Shown here: one piece after another, positions 6,035-12,223 of the stretch | Position numbering within the stretch: position 1 is the stretch's first letter | Layout of the letters: every line of letters starts with the position of its first letter | Source: a virus | DNA length: 34,326 nt | Virus record (IMG/VR): IMGVR_UViG_3300034021_001102 | Location: 1 to 34,326 of that record | Reading direction: 5' to 3' (one strand) | Position numbers and translations under genes: made by a program | The notes under the pieces: generated by a model | Seen by the model: only the letters and a program-made list of their open reading frames with translations | What the model was told of the DNA's origin: nothing | The model's database searches: none

Positions 6035-6179
6035 CGAATCACACATCGTCGGGGTTGTAACCGTGCTCTACGCTTGGGTCGGCATTTCGTATGCCGCGAA
6101 AGGCGAGTTCCCGTGGGCCTTGACTTGGCTGGCCTACGCGCTGGCTAACGTAGGGCTTATTTGGGCCGCGAAAGAATAA
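6024..6179 (+). CDS. Small two-helix membrane protein
   Basis: This 51-residue protein overlaps the previous gene by 11 nt. It has two hydrophobic segments, VVGVVTVLYAWVGISYAA-like (about 8-25) and ALTWLAYALANVGLIWAA (about 32-49), separated by a short KGEFPW turn. Both termini would lie on the same side of the membrane. It lies in the early operon, far from the lysis genes, so a role in host membrane modification or superinfection exclusion is more likely than a holin, but this is inference. Confidence 0.7.
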   Translation: MSLNESHIVGVVTVLYAWVGISYAAKGEFPWALTWLAYALANVGLIWAAKE

Positions 6180-6183
6180 ACCA

Positions 6184-6375
6184 ATGAACGACGAATCCAC
6201 TGAACTGGAAAGATACCGTAAGCATTCACAGATGCTCGGTCGAATCGGCTCCTTGATTCCAGACGAGTTTTTCGCGACAGACGAATCAACAACCGAAGAA
6301 GCCGTAGGCATGCTGCTTGAGCGCTACTACTCAGAGATGGCCACCAAGTTTTTCAATTGGAACAACAAGCTATGA
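6184..6375 (+). CDS. Small acidic hypothetical protein
   Basis: This 63-residue acidic protein is preceded by ACCAATG and no Shine-Dalgarno site. It contains ELERYRKHSQMLGRIG, a Thr/Glu-rich middle and a C-terminal aromatic helix (LLERYYSEMATKFFNW). The stop overlaps the next start (ATGA). No family recognised. Confidence 0.65.
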   Translation: MNDESTELERYRKHSQMLGRIGSLIPDEFFATDESTTEEAVGMLLERYYSEMATKFFNWNNKL

Positions 6376-6770
6376 GACCATATTACTACGTTTACCGATA
6401 CGGCCACGAAATGCCAACAGTGCGCCACGCAACACTCAAAGAGGCTCAGGCCGAAGCCGAGCGTCTGGCCAAGAAGCATCAAGGGTTCCCATTTGAGATT
6501 CTTGAGTTCAAAGGTCTTTCGAGCCTTCACGAATCCATCACCTTTTGGGTGGACGGCGTAGATCCAGATGACGATGAGTACGTCCGTGACGGACACGGCA
6601 ACGAGTGGGCCAAATGCGGGCCGGACTGCGACATGGAGGTTGTTCGTGTTGGGAAAGTGCAATGCTCATGTCGGGAGCAGCAGGTAAATCCTGAGTTGAC
6701 CAATGAACTGGAACCTAAACAAGTTTGGGAAAAATTCTGGGATCTCCTAAATAAACTGGAAAGCAAATAA
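6372..6770 (+). CDS. Hypothetical phage protein with N-terminal 'PTVRHATLKEAQAEAERLA' domain
   Basis: From the ATG at 6372 (ATGA overlap) this is 132 residues. The first 45 residues (YYYVYRYG, PTVRHATLKEAQAEAERLA, FEILEFKG) form a small beta-alpha-beta unit that recurs in many phage early genes; its function is unknown to me. An acidic region follows, then a segment with four Cys (KCGPDCDMEV ... VQCSCREQQ) that could bind zinc, and a helical C-terminus. An upstream in-frame ATG at 6357 lies inside the previous gene and is less likely. Confidence 0.7.
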   Translation: MRPYYYVYRYGHEMPTVRHATLKEAQAEAERLAKKHQGFPFEILEFKGLSSLHESITFWVDGVDPDDDEYVRDGHGNEWAKCGPDCDMEVVRVGKVQCSCREQQVNPELTNELEPKQVWEKFWDLLNKLESK

Positions 6771-6961
6771 TGACTGATAAAACAGACATATGGGCCGTTA
6801 GTGACCGATTTATCGACACCGTGCTGGATTATTACCGCAGCTATACCGACGACGAGCTGACGCAAGTTTTCGCCAGAGGCCCGTTTGCAGGCATGTCCGA
6901 GCGGGAACTTTACGAGCTCGCGAAACACTGGGACGACAACCGAAAAATTGTGCGGTTGTAG
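6770..6961 (+). CDS. Small hypothetical protein
   Basis: This 63-residue protein starts at a TAATG overlap. It is helical and acidic with conserved-looking segments VSDRFIDTVLDYY, TDDELTQVFARGPFAG and MSERELYELAKHWDD. No family recognised. Its TAG stop falls inside the first copy of an 18-bp direct repeat. Confidence 0.65.
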   Translation: MTDKTDIWAVSDRFIDTVLDYYRSYTDDELTQVFARGPFAGMSERELYELAKHWDDNRKIVRL

Positions 6962-7002
6962 CCGAACGCCGACAAACCAAACGTGTAGCCGAACGCCGAC
7001 AA
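6958..7002 (+). repeat. Two 18-bp direct repeats, 27-bp period
   Basis: GTAGCCGAACGCCGACAA occurs at 6958-6975 and again, identical, at 6985-7002. The period of 27 bp is close to 2.5 helical turns. The first copy supplies the stop codon of the preceding gene; the second ends 8 nt before the next ATG at 7011. It may be a recent tandem duplication or a binding site. It is one of the very few gaps in the early operon. Confidence 0.85.
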
Positions 7003-7010
7003 GTGAACCT

Positions 7011-7643
7011 ATGAGAAACGTAAATTTACCAAAATCACGGGTCTATGTTCGCCGCGATGCGTTTGGTGGAAGTGAAAACGAGTTTGAGCCAGCATGGCTT
7101 TTGAGTGTTCGCGCAATGCGGAATCGTCCGTTCTGCTTTCAAGTATGGGTTGACGATTACGCCGCTTGTTTTGACAAAATCCCACCACACTGTATTTATT
7201 GGTGTGAACCAAAAGATAATCAAGTGAAACTGCCACTCCATAAAATCCAAATGTGGGAGTGCCTTTCCGGCAACATCGAAGTGTGGCAGAAAAACCAATT
7301 GTGTGACGTTCCAATGTTAGTAAACATGGGAAAGGGATGTGAGCCCATAAGCGGACACTACTGGTTTACAATAGACTTTATTCCGGAGAATCAATTCTCT
7401 GGCATGTTTGACATCGGTGACTCTGAACTGCTTGAGGAACACAAGGAAGGCAATGTGGTGAAACTGTCCAATGGGCAGATCGCCATCTATCCAAACAACC
7501 GCCTGAAATGGTTGCCTGTCAGTTTAACAAAAGATGGCGCGGCTGAGCGCATTCCCAATTGGGAAGTGGCTACAAATAAACAATGGGATGACTGGTGGCA
7601 GGACTCAACAGAAATCTTTGGAAACTCCAAATGGGCTTACTGA
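7011..7643 (+). CDS. Hypothetical protein (210 residues)
   Basis: It starts at ATG 7011, just after the direct repeats. The protein is beta-rich and rich in Trp, Tyr and Asn, with several Cys. Visible segments include VYVRRDAFGG, FCFQVWVDDYAACFDKIPP, HYWFTIDFIPENQF and a C-terminal WDDWWQDS. I do not recognise a domain. Its base composition appears more AT-rich than its neighbours, which could mean recent acquisition. The next gene overlaps its stop by TGATG. Confidence 0.7.
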   Translation: MRNVNLPKSRVYVRRDAFGGSENEFEPAWLLSVRAMRNRPFCFQVWVDDYAACFDKIPPHCIYWCEPKDNQVKLPLHKIQMWECLSGNIEVWQKNQLCDVPMLVNMGKGCEPISGHYWFTIDFIPENQFSGMFDIGDSELLEEHKEGNVVKLSNGQIAIYPNNRLKWLPVSLTKDGAAERIPNWEVATNKQWDDWWQDSTEIFGNSKWAY

Positions 7644-7966
7644 TGAAATCGACAAAACAGGACGAAAAGTGTCCGTATCCGCCGAGTTCAACACCGATTA
7701 CCGATGAGGCCCACGCCCGCTGGGCAGAGGGCGAGATCAGCTGGATCGACGAGATGGCCAAACTAGAATTGGAAGTGTATGAACAATGCAAATTACTGGA
7801 CATGAGCGGCGAACGGGAATACGTCTTGCGGGGCGAACTTGAGCGTTGGCGCGACTGCGCCCGAATGCTGGCTGCATTGGGCATGCCCAAGAGCTGGCAA
7901 AATTCCGACGAGTGGTACAAAGCTATGGAGTTCTACCGAAAACTACAGAAACAAGATGAAGCCTAA
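7643..7966 (+). CDS. Hypothetical helical protein
   Basis: This 107-residue protein starts at ATG 7643 in a TGATG overlap; in-frame ATGs further upstream lie inside the previous gene. The N-terminus is Pro/Ser-rich (CPYPPSSTPITDEAHARW). The rest is a long Glu/Arg-rich helical region ending in WYKAMEFYRKLQKQDEA, consistent with a coiled coil. No function recognised. Confidence 0.7.
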   Translation: MKSTKQDEKCPYPPSSTPITDEAHARWAEGEISWIDEMAKLELEVYEQCKLLDMSGEREYVLRGELERWRDCARMLAALGMPKSWQNSDEWYKAMEFYRKLQKQDEA

Positions 7967-8132
7967 ATCGTACAAGATATTGACTGACTGCATTGAGAAC
8001 GGTATCGAGTACGGCTGGAGTCGGGCGCACAAGCACACCGACCAGCCAGACTCGAATGTCGTCAAAGACTGCATCGAGAACGCCATCATGCTGGAAATCT
8101 CCGAAAATTTTTCTTTCGAGGACGACGACTGA
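7956..8132 (+). CDS. Small conserved phage protein (CIENGIEYGWSRAHKH motif)
   Basis: This 58-residue protein overlaps the previous gene by 11 nt. It contains ILTDCIENGIEYGWSRAHKH, then IENAIMLEISENFSFED. Small proteins with a 'CIExGIxxGxxRAHKH ... F-F' pattern are, from memory, frequent in phage early regions and have no known function. The His-rich turn could bind a metal. Confidence 0.7.
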   Translation: MKPKSYKILTDCIENGIEYGWSRAHKHTDQPDSNVVKDCIENAIMLEISENFSFEDDD

Positions 8133-8138
8133 CCTACA

Positions 8139-8474
8139 ATGACGACTTGCGAAGAGAACTGGGGTGAGGTACACTGCCCACCCATGCCGAAAAAGATCAA
8201 CTACCCGTTACGCGGGCGCTACGGAGTTAGCGCGACTATGCAGCAAGACCAGCCGAACCTTTGGGTTCTGCGCTCCAAATCAGGAATGATCCGTTTCGGT
8301 GGGTCGGTAGACGATCCAAATAAAATTTCTTTTGTTGACTTCGACGGCGGCCCGTTTATTGAAATCGGGACCGACATCGGTCACCTGCACACTCTTCTAC
8401 CGGAAGGCATCGTTGCTGAGATCAATCTGGTCAAAGGCAAAGGTGTCTGTGTTACGACTAAACCAGCCGAATAA
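8139..8474 (+). CDS. Hypothetical beta-rich protein
   Basis: This 111-residue protein starts at ATG 8139 (preceded by CTACA, no Shine-Dalgarno site); an internal ATG at 8184 would remove 15 residues. It is beta-rich with many Gly and hydrophobic residues (LWVLRSKSGMIRFGG, FVDFDGGPFIEIG). No family recognised. Confidence 0.65.
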   Translation: MTTCEENWGEVHCPPMPKKINYPLRGRYGVSATMQQDQPNLWVLRSKSGMIRFGGSVDDPNKISFVDFDGGPFIEIGTDIGHLHTLLPEGIVAEINLVKGKGVCVTTKPAE

Positions 8475-8479
8475 AACCA

Positions 8480-8746
8480 ATGCAACAAGTATTCGTTTCC
8501 CTTGAATGGGGTGATATCATCGAGACCAAACAGGGATACTACCTGACAGAGTCAGAAGTAGCGGACGGTGATCTCGCTGTCTATTCTATTCAACAACAAA
8601 CTAACAAGCCAAACGCTAGATTCTTCGTGTTCCGTCTTACTCTTAGTGGCGAAAAACCTGTCGGCAATTTCGCGACACTAGACGAAGCAAAACAGGGAGC
8701 TGAGAATGATCTCTGTGCCCTACTAAAAGGCCGCTTTGGAACTTGA
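8480..8746 (+). CDS. Small hypothetical protein
   Basis: This 88-residue protein starts after AAAACCA. It is beta-strand-rich at the N-terminus (QQVFVSLEWGDIIETKQGYY) and ends in a short helix (ATLDEAKQGAENDLCALLKG), a layout also seen in the 6372-6770 product. No function recognised. It is followed by the heptamer array before the helicase. Confidence 0.65.
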   Translation: MQQVFVSLEWGDIIETKQGYYLTESEVADGDLAVYSIQQQTNKPNARFFVFRLTLSGEKPVGNFATLDEAKQGAENDLCALLKGRFGT

Positions 8747-8755
8747 ATCCTGCGC

Positions 8756-8804
8756 CCGAAACCCTAAATCCGAAACAAGAAACCCGAAACATGAAACATG
8801 AAAA
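8756..8804 (+). repeat. Seven degenerate heptamers ending in the helicase start codon
   Basis: Consecutive 7-mers: CCGAAAC, CCTAAAT, CCGAAAC, AAGAAAC, CCGAAAC, ATGAAAC, ATGAAAA, with no indel. Each of the last two begins with ATG, at 8791 (a 14-codon ORF in another frame) and 8798 (the helicase start). The array fills the whole gap between the two genes apart from a few bases. Confidence 0.85.
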
Positions 8805-10099
8805 CACTATTCCCAAAACAGCGAGAGTCAGTTGACTTCCTTAAATCCGCGCTTGTCTGCTACGGCGGTGCGTTAGACTCCAGCCATACCGGAGTCGGCA
8901 AAACAATCATCGCGTGTAGAGTGGCGGCTGAAATGGATCTTCCGGTAGCAGTAGTCTGCCCGAAGATCGTCATTCCACATTGGACTAGGGAACTTAAAGA
9001 GGTCGGTGTCGAGCCGCTGTTCGTCACCAACTACGAGAAGATCAAAAGAGGTAAGGACGAGTACCTGTCGAAGATCGGTAAGAAACTGTTCCGTTGGAAC
9101 CTACCGGACAACACACTCCTCATCTGGGACGAGTGCCACAAATGCAAGTCACCGTTCAGCCAGAACAGCCAGATGCTTGTGGCGGCAAAGCAGGCCGGAT
9201 ACTTCAACCTGATGCTATCCGCGACCGCCTGTCAGGATCCCACAGAGATGAGGTCCATAGGCTACGTCTTGGGCTTGCACTCACTCAACAGAGGCGAGGG
9301 CAACTTGAAGAGCTGGTTCTCATGGATGATGGAGTACGGCTGCCGAAAAGATCAGTGGAACAACTGGGTAACCGGAGCGGTGTGGCGCTTAAAATCCCTT
9401 AATGAGAAACTGTACAGCTCGAATTGCGTAAAGCTGACGGCGGACGACCTGCCCACTGCGTTCACTCAGAACCATGTGATCACCGAGCCTTTGGCTTTCG
9501 CCGCCCTTAAAGACATCGCCAAGTTCTACAAGGAGCACGGAGTCACGCCGGACATCGTCGAACAGTTTCTGGAAGACGGCGGCGCGTCGCCTCATGTGCT
9601 CGTCGAAATCCTTCGGGCTCGGCAAATGGCTGAGGCGGCAAAGGTTCCCGACATTATCGACATGACTAACGATGCGATTAGTGAGGGATTTAGCGTTGCC
9701 ATTTTTGTCAACTTTGTGGATACCGTCAGAGCCTTACAGGTCGGCCTACCGGACTGCGCAATAGTCGTAGGGGGGCAGTCGGCAGCAGACCGCGAAGCTA
9801 ACGTGCAGAGATTCCAGACCAATGACGCAAAAGCCATCGTCTGCAACATTGCCGCCGGAGGAGTTGGCGTGTCACTCCATGACACAGAAGGCGGGCATCC
9901 TCGGATGTCGTTGATCTCACCGACATTCAACGTCAAGGACTACATCCAGACCCTAGGCCGAGTACATCGGGCCGGAGCCAAAACCCCTGTGGTTCAACGC
10001 ATTCTAGTCGCCTCAAAAACAATCGAAGAAAAAATCATTGACAAGTTGGAACAGAAGCGCTTGGCTCTCGACACACTTCACGCGAAACAAGAACCATGA
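8798..10099 (+). CDS. SNF2/DEAD-like superfamily 2 helicase
   Basis: This 433-residue protein has the SF2 motifs in order: Q-like KQRESVDFL at the N-terminus, Walker A HTGVGKT (30-36), VVCPKIVIPHW (motif Ia region), Walker B DECH (111-114), SATA (141-144), and a C-terminal RecA lobe with the arginine-finger motif QTLGRVHRAGAK near residue 395. The lack of extra domains and the 'R-H-R' motif VI fit the compact SNF2-like helicases of phage replication modules. It is expected to remodel replication forks or displace proteins from DNA. The start at 8798 is the second of two ATGs in the heptamer array; only this one is in frame. It overlaps the exonuclease gene by ATGA. Confidence 0.9.
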   Translation: MKTLFPKQRESVDFLKSALVCYGGALDSSHTGVGKTIIACRVAAEMDLPVAVVCPKIVIPHWTRELKEVGVEPLFVTNYEKIKRGKDEYLSKIGKKLFRWNLPDNTLLIWDECHKCKSPFSQNSQMLVAAKQAGYFNLMLSATACQDPTEMRSIGYVLGLHSLNRGEGNLKSWFSWMMEYGCRKDQWNNWVTGAVWRLKSLNEKLYSSNCVKLTADDLPTAFTQNHVITEPLAFAALKDIAKFYKEHGVTPDIVEQFLEDGGASPHVLVEILRARQMAEAAKVPDIIDMTNDAISEGFSVAIFVNFVDTVRALQVGLPDCAIVVGGQSAADREANVQRFQTNDAKAIVCNIAAGGVGVSLHDTEGGHPRMSLISPTFNVKDYIQTLGRVHRAGAKTPVVQRILVASKTIEEKIIDKLEQKRLALDTLHAKQEP

Positions 10100-11226
10100 A
10101 TCCAGAAACAACACTACCAGCACACGCCGAGTTCGGCCCTTCGTCGCTTAAATACGTATCGCTCTGCGCCGGATTCCACGGCAAGAACGAGACTAACAAA
10201 GCCGCAGAAGTAGGCACTCGTATACATGAGGCGCTTGAGACCAGAGACCCGTCCGCGCTGCAAAGCGAGGAGGAACTGCAAATGTACGAGCGTTTACTCT
10301 CGGAAGAGAACGAAGTCTTTGAGAACGTCTTCGGCGGAACTGACGGAGTCACAATCCACAAAGAGATGCGCCTGCATCTTGAGCTGGACTGCAAGACTCC
10401 GACCTTCGGTACTTCGGATATTGTCGCTTTCAAAGACGGCATCGGTCTATTGGTTGACTACAAGACTGGCATCAGCAAGATCGACGAGCCGAGAAACAAC
10501 TGGCAGGCCAAAGCGTACACACTCGCGGCGTTCCAGATGTTTCCGGACCTCAAACTGATCCACTTTGCTTTCCTCGTTCCGAAGCGCGACGAGATTCTTG
10601 TCGGGCACTTCGAGCGCGGAGAAGCCGACCGCCTCCGCGAAGAGATCAGTTCTGTTATCCTCGCAGCAGAGCAGACTCGCCCCAAATGGGAGACCAAGAC
10701 GGTTGACATCGACGACCTCAACCCAACGGTCAACTGCCGATTCTGCCGACATGAGGACCACTGTCCAGCATTAGGCGCTGTCTGCATCGAAGTCGCAGAG
10801 CGTTACAAGCCGGAGCTTCTTCCGGACGGGCCGATCGCGTCGCACGATGTGGACGATCCGGAAACTCTGGAGAAGCTGTACGTTGTGGCGAAGATCGTCG
10901 AGAACTGGGCCAGCGGAATTAAGAACAAAGCGACGGCTCTTGCGCTCTCCGGTCAGGAGTTCAACTCACTGAAACTTCGTTCAATGGGCGCACTCAAAAA
11001 GACGGTCGAGAAAAATTATCTTGCACAACTCGCGATTCGGTATGGACTTGAGCTCTCCGACGTCATCGAAGCCGCTGACCTTACCATGAACCAGTTGTCC
11101 AAAGCACTGCACGACAAAGCGCCTAAAGGCAAAAAATCTTTCGTAGTCCAATCCTTCGAACGCGAAGCCGTTGATCTCGGCATCGTGCAAGTCGGCCAGA
11201 CACGATACACACTTTCCTCGAAGTGA
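10096..11226 (+). CDS. Cas4/RecB-like PD-(D/E)XK exonuclease with Fe-S cluster cysteines (DUF2800-like)
   Basis: This 376-residue protein carries the RecB-family nuclease signature: GTRIHEALE (40-48), Glu 90, GTSDIV (Asp 108), LLVDYKTG (Asp 121, Lys 123) and the WQAKAY motif (Gln 137 to Tyr 141). Cys 24 together with Cys 214, 217 and 223 gives the one-plus-three cysteine layout that holds a 4Fe-4S cluster in Cas4 and AddB. The C-terminal 150 residues are helical and outside the nuclease core. The architecture fits DUF2800-type phage exonucleases. Directly downstream is a putative ssDNA-binding or annealing protein, so the pair may process ends for recombination-dependent replication. Confidence 0.85.
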   Translation: MNPETTLPAHAEFGPSSLKYVSLCAGFHGKNETNKAAEVGTRIHEALETRDPSALQSEEELQMYERLLSEENEVFENVFGGTDGVTIHKEMRLHLELDCKTPTFGTSDIVAFKDGIGLLVDYKTGISKIDEPRNNWQAKAYTLAAFQMFPDLKLIHFAFLVPKRDEILVGHFERGEADRLREEISSVILAAEQTRPKWETKTVDIDDLNPTVNCRFCRHEDHCPALGAVCIEVAERYKPELLPDGPIASHDVDDPETLEKLYVVAKIVENWASGIKNKATALALSGQEFNSLKLRSMGALKKTVEKNYLAQLAIRYGLELSDVIEAADLTMNQLSKALHDKAPKGKKSFVVQSFEREAVDLGIVQVGQTRYTLSSK

Positions 11227-11273
11227 GGGAAATGGGAGTCGGTAGCCCCCTTCAATCAAGACGATCAAAGTCA

Positions 11274-11308
11274 GCTGCCAAATCAGAAACCAGAAGCCAT
11301 AATCCATG
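11274..11308 (+). repeat. Degenerate heptamers ending in a start codon
   Basis: GCTGCCA, AATCAGA, AACCAGA, AGCCATA, ATCCATG can be read without gaps; the last three bases of the final unit are the ATG at 11306. Units are more diverged than in the other two arrays, and the shared pattern is A-x-C-C-A-x-A. Confidence 0.55.
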
Positions 11309-11926
11309 AGCACAGCACTAACTACAACCAGTAACAGTCTTGCGTTTGTTTCGCAGGACATCGACATCCCCCGTCTCAACGTCATCCAAAAGATGTCTGA
11401 GATTGAGGGACCAGTTGGCTCCGTCGTTCTCGACAAGGAGTCTGTTCTCCTACAGGCAGAACAGAAAGCTCCGGTCGTGGTCGTCGGCGCTCTCAAGCGA
11501 TGGAAGGAAGACGTACCCTTCGGAGAAGAGTACATTCCCAAAATCGTAAGCACCGAAGCCGAAGCTGAGGAACTCGCTAAAACTAGCGACTACGAAGTGA
11601 CGGAGTTCGCCGAAATCATCCTCCTCATCCCACAGGTTGGTGAAGATGACAGTCTGTTCCCGTATCCGATCGGGGACAAGAACTACCAGATCGGCCGGAT
11701 CACGGTCCAGAAGGACGCATACCGCCTCACCTACAAGAGGCTGTTCACCTTCCAGACCTTCAATCCTTCCGTTCCGGTTTCCTCCCGCTTCTGGAACTTC
11801 AGCACTGAGCTGATGTCCAAAGGCAAGTACAGCTGGTATGTTCCGACTCTTTCGCACACGAAAGACGACGTGCCTGCTGAGGTCACCGAGTTCGCAACTC
11901 GTTTGACAGGAGGAGGTGCAGCATGA
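11306..11926 (+). CDS. Putative ssDNA-binding or recombination accessory protein
   Basis: This 206-residue protein has a Thr/Ser-rich N-terminus, then IDIPRLNVIQKMSEI and a beta-rich core (APVVVVGALKRWKEDVPFG, YQIGRITVQKDAYRLTYKR) with many aromatic residues that could stack on bases. It ends in a Gly-rich tail. Position directly after a DUF2800-like exonuclease is where phages often encode an OB-fold-type partner, and the size and strand-rich look agree. No signature motif proves it, so the call rests mainly on context. An overlap by ATGA links it to the next gene, which here does have a GGAGGAGG ribosome-binding site. Confidence 0.5.
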   Translation: MSTALTTTSNSLAFVSQDIDIPRLNVIQKMSEIEGPVGSVVLDKESVLLQAEQKAPVVVVGALKRWKEDVPFGEEYIPKIVSTEAEAEELAKTSDYEVTEFAEIILLIPQVGEDDSLFPYPIGDKNYQIGRITVQKDAYRLTYKRLFTFQTFNPSVPVSSRFWNFSTELMSKGKYSWYVPTLSHTKDDVPAEVTEFATRLTGGGAA

Positions 11927-12162
11927 TTATCAACACACCTAATCCGTTAGCGGTACTCAAAAGGGAGTCCGACTCGATCCGTGCAGTAATTACCACAATC
12001 GACGGTAATATTGCAGACCTCAACAACAAGATCACTGAGCTTGCTACTCAAAAGCACTCGCTCAACCTTGTCGTGACTGCGATCGACAATGAGATGGATC
12101 GACTCCGCAGTATTGGAGTCGAAGAACAACTTGAACTTCCTCTCGACGAGGAAGTTGAGTAA
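11923..12162 (+). CDS. Small coiled-coil protein
   Basis: This 79-residue protein has a near-continuous heptad pattern (SIRAVITTIDGNIADLNNKI, then ITELATQKHSLNLVVTAI) and an acidic tail (EEQLELPLDEEVE). The acidic C-terminus could dock a partner. It overlaps the preceding gene by ATGA and has a GGAGGAGG sequence 7 nt before its ATG, one of the few Shine-Dalgarno sites in the window. Context suggests a replication accessory factor. Confidence 0.7.
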   Translation: MIINTPNPLAVLKRESDSIRAVITTIDGNIADLNNKITELATQKHSLNLVVTAIDNEMDRLRSIGVEEQLELPLDEEVE

Positions 12163-12175
12163 ACGCATGGGACAA

Positions 12176-12207
12176 GCCTGCACGTCGTTGGACATCGGCG
12201 TGCAGGC
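12176..12207 (+). promoter_or_regulatory. Strong hairpin in the DNA polymerase leader
   Basis: GCCTGCACGTCG (12176-12187) pairs with CGGCGTGCAGGC (12196-12207) through 12 bp including one G-U, around the loop TTGGACAT. It ends 16 nt before ATG 12224 and is followed by AACCTTTTAC. It could attenuate transcription into polymerase or control its translation. It also argues against the alternative in-frame ATG at 12167, which would make it coding. Confidence 0.6.
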
Positions 12208-12223
12208 AACCTTTTACAATCAT

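Noticed and set aside
8791-8835. Start of the helicase at ATG 8791
   Set aside because: That ATG is out of frame and leads to a stop after 14 codons.
9715-9724. DnaA-box-like TGTGGATAC (also near 19276)
   Set aside because: Only single near matches inside coding regions, with no cluster or AT-rich unwinding region, so no origin is called.
12089-12223. Longer reading of DNA polymerase from 12089 or 12167
   Set aside because: 12089 is inside the coiled-coil gene. 12167 would code through a strong hairpin; family A polymerases of this type begin near the exo I DFE motif.
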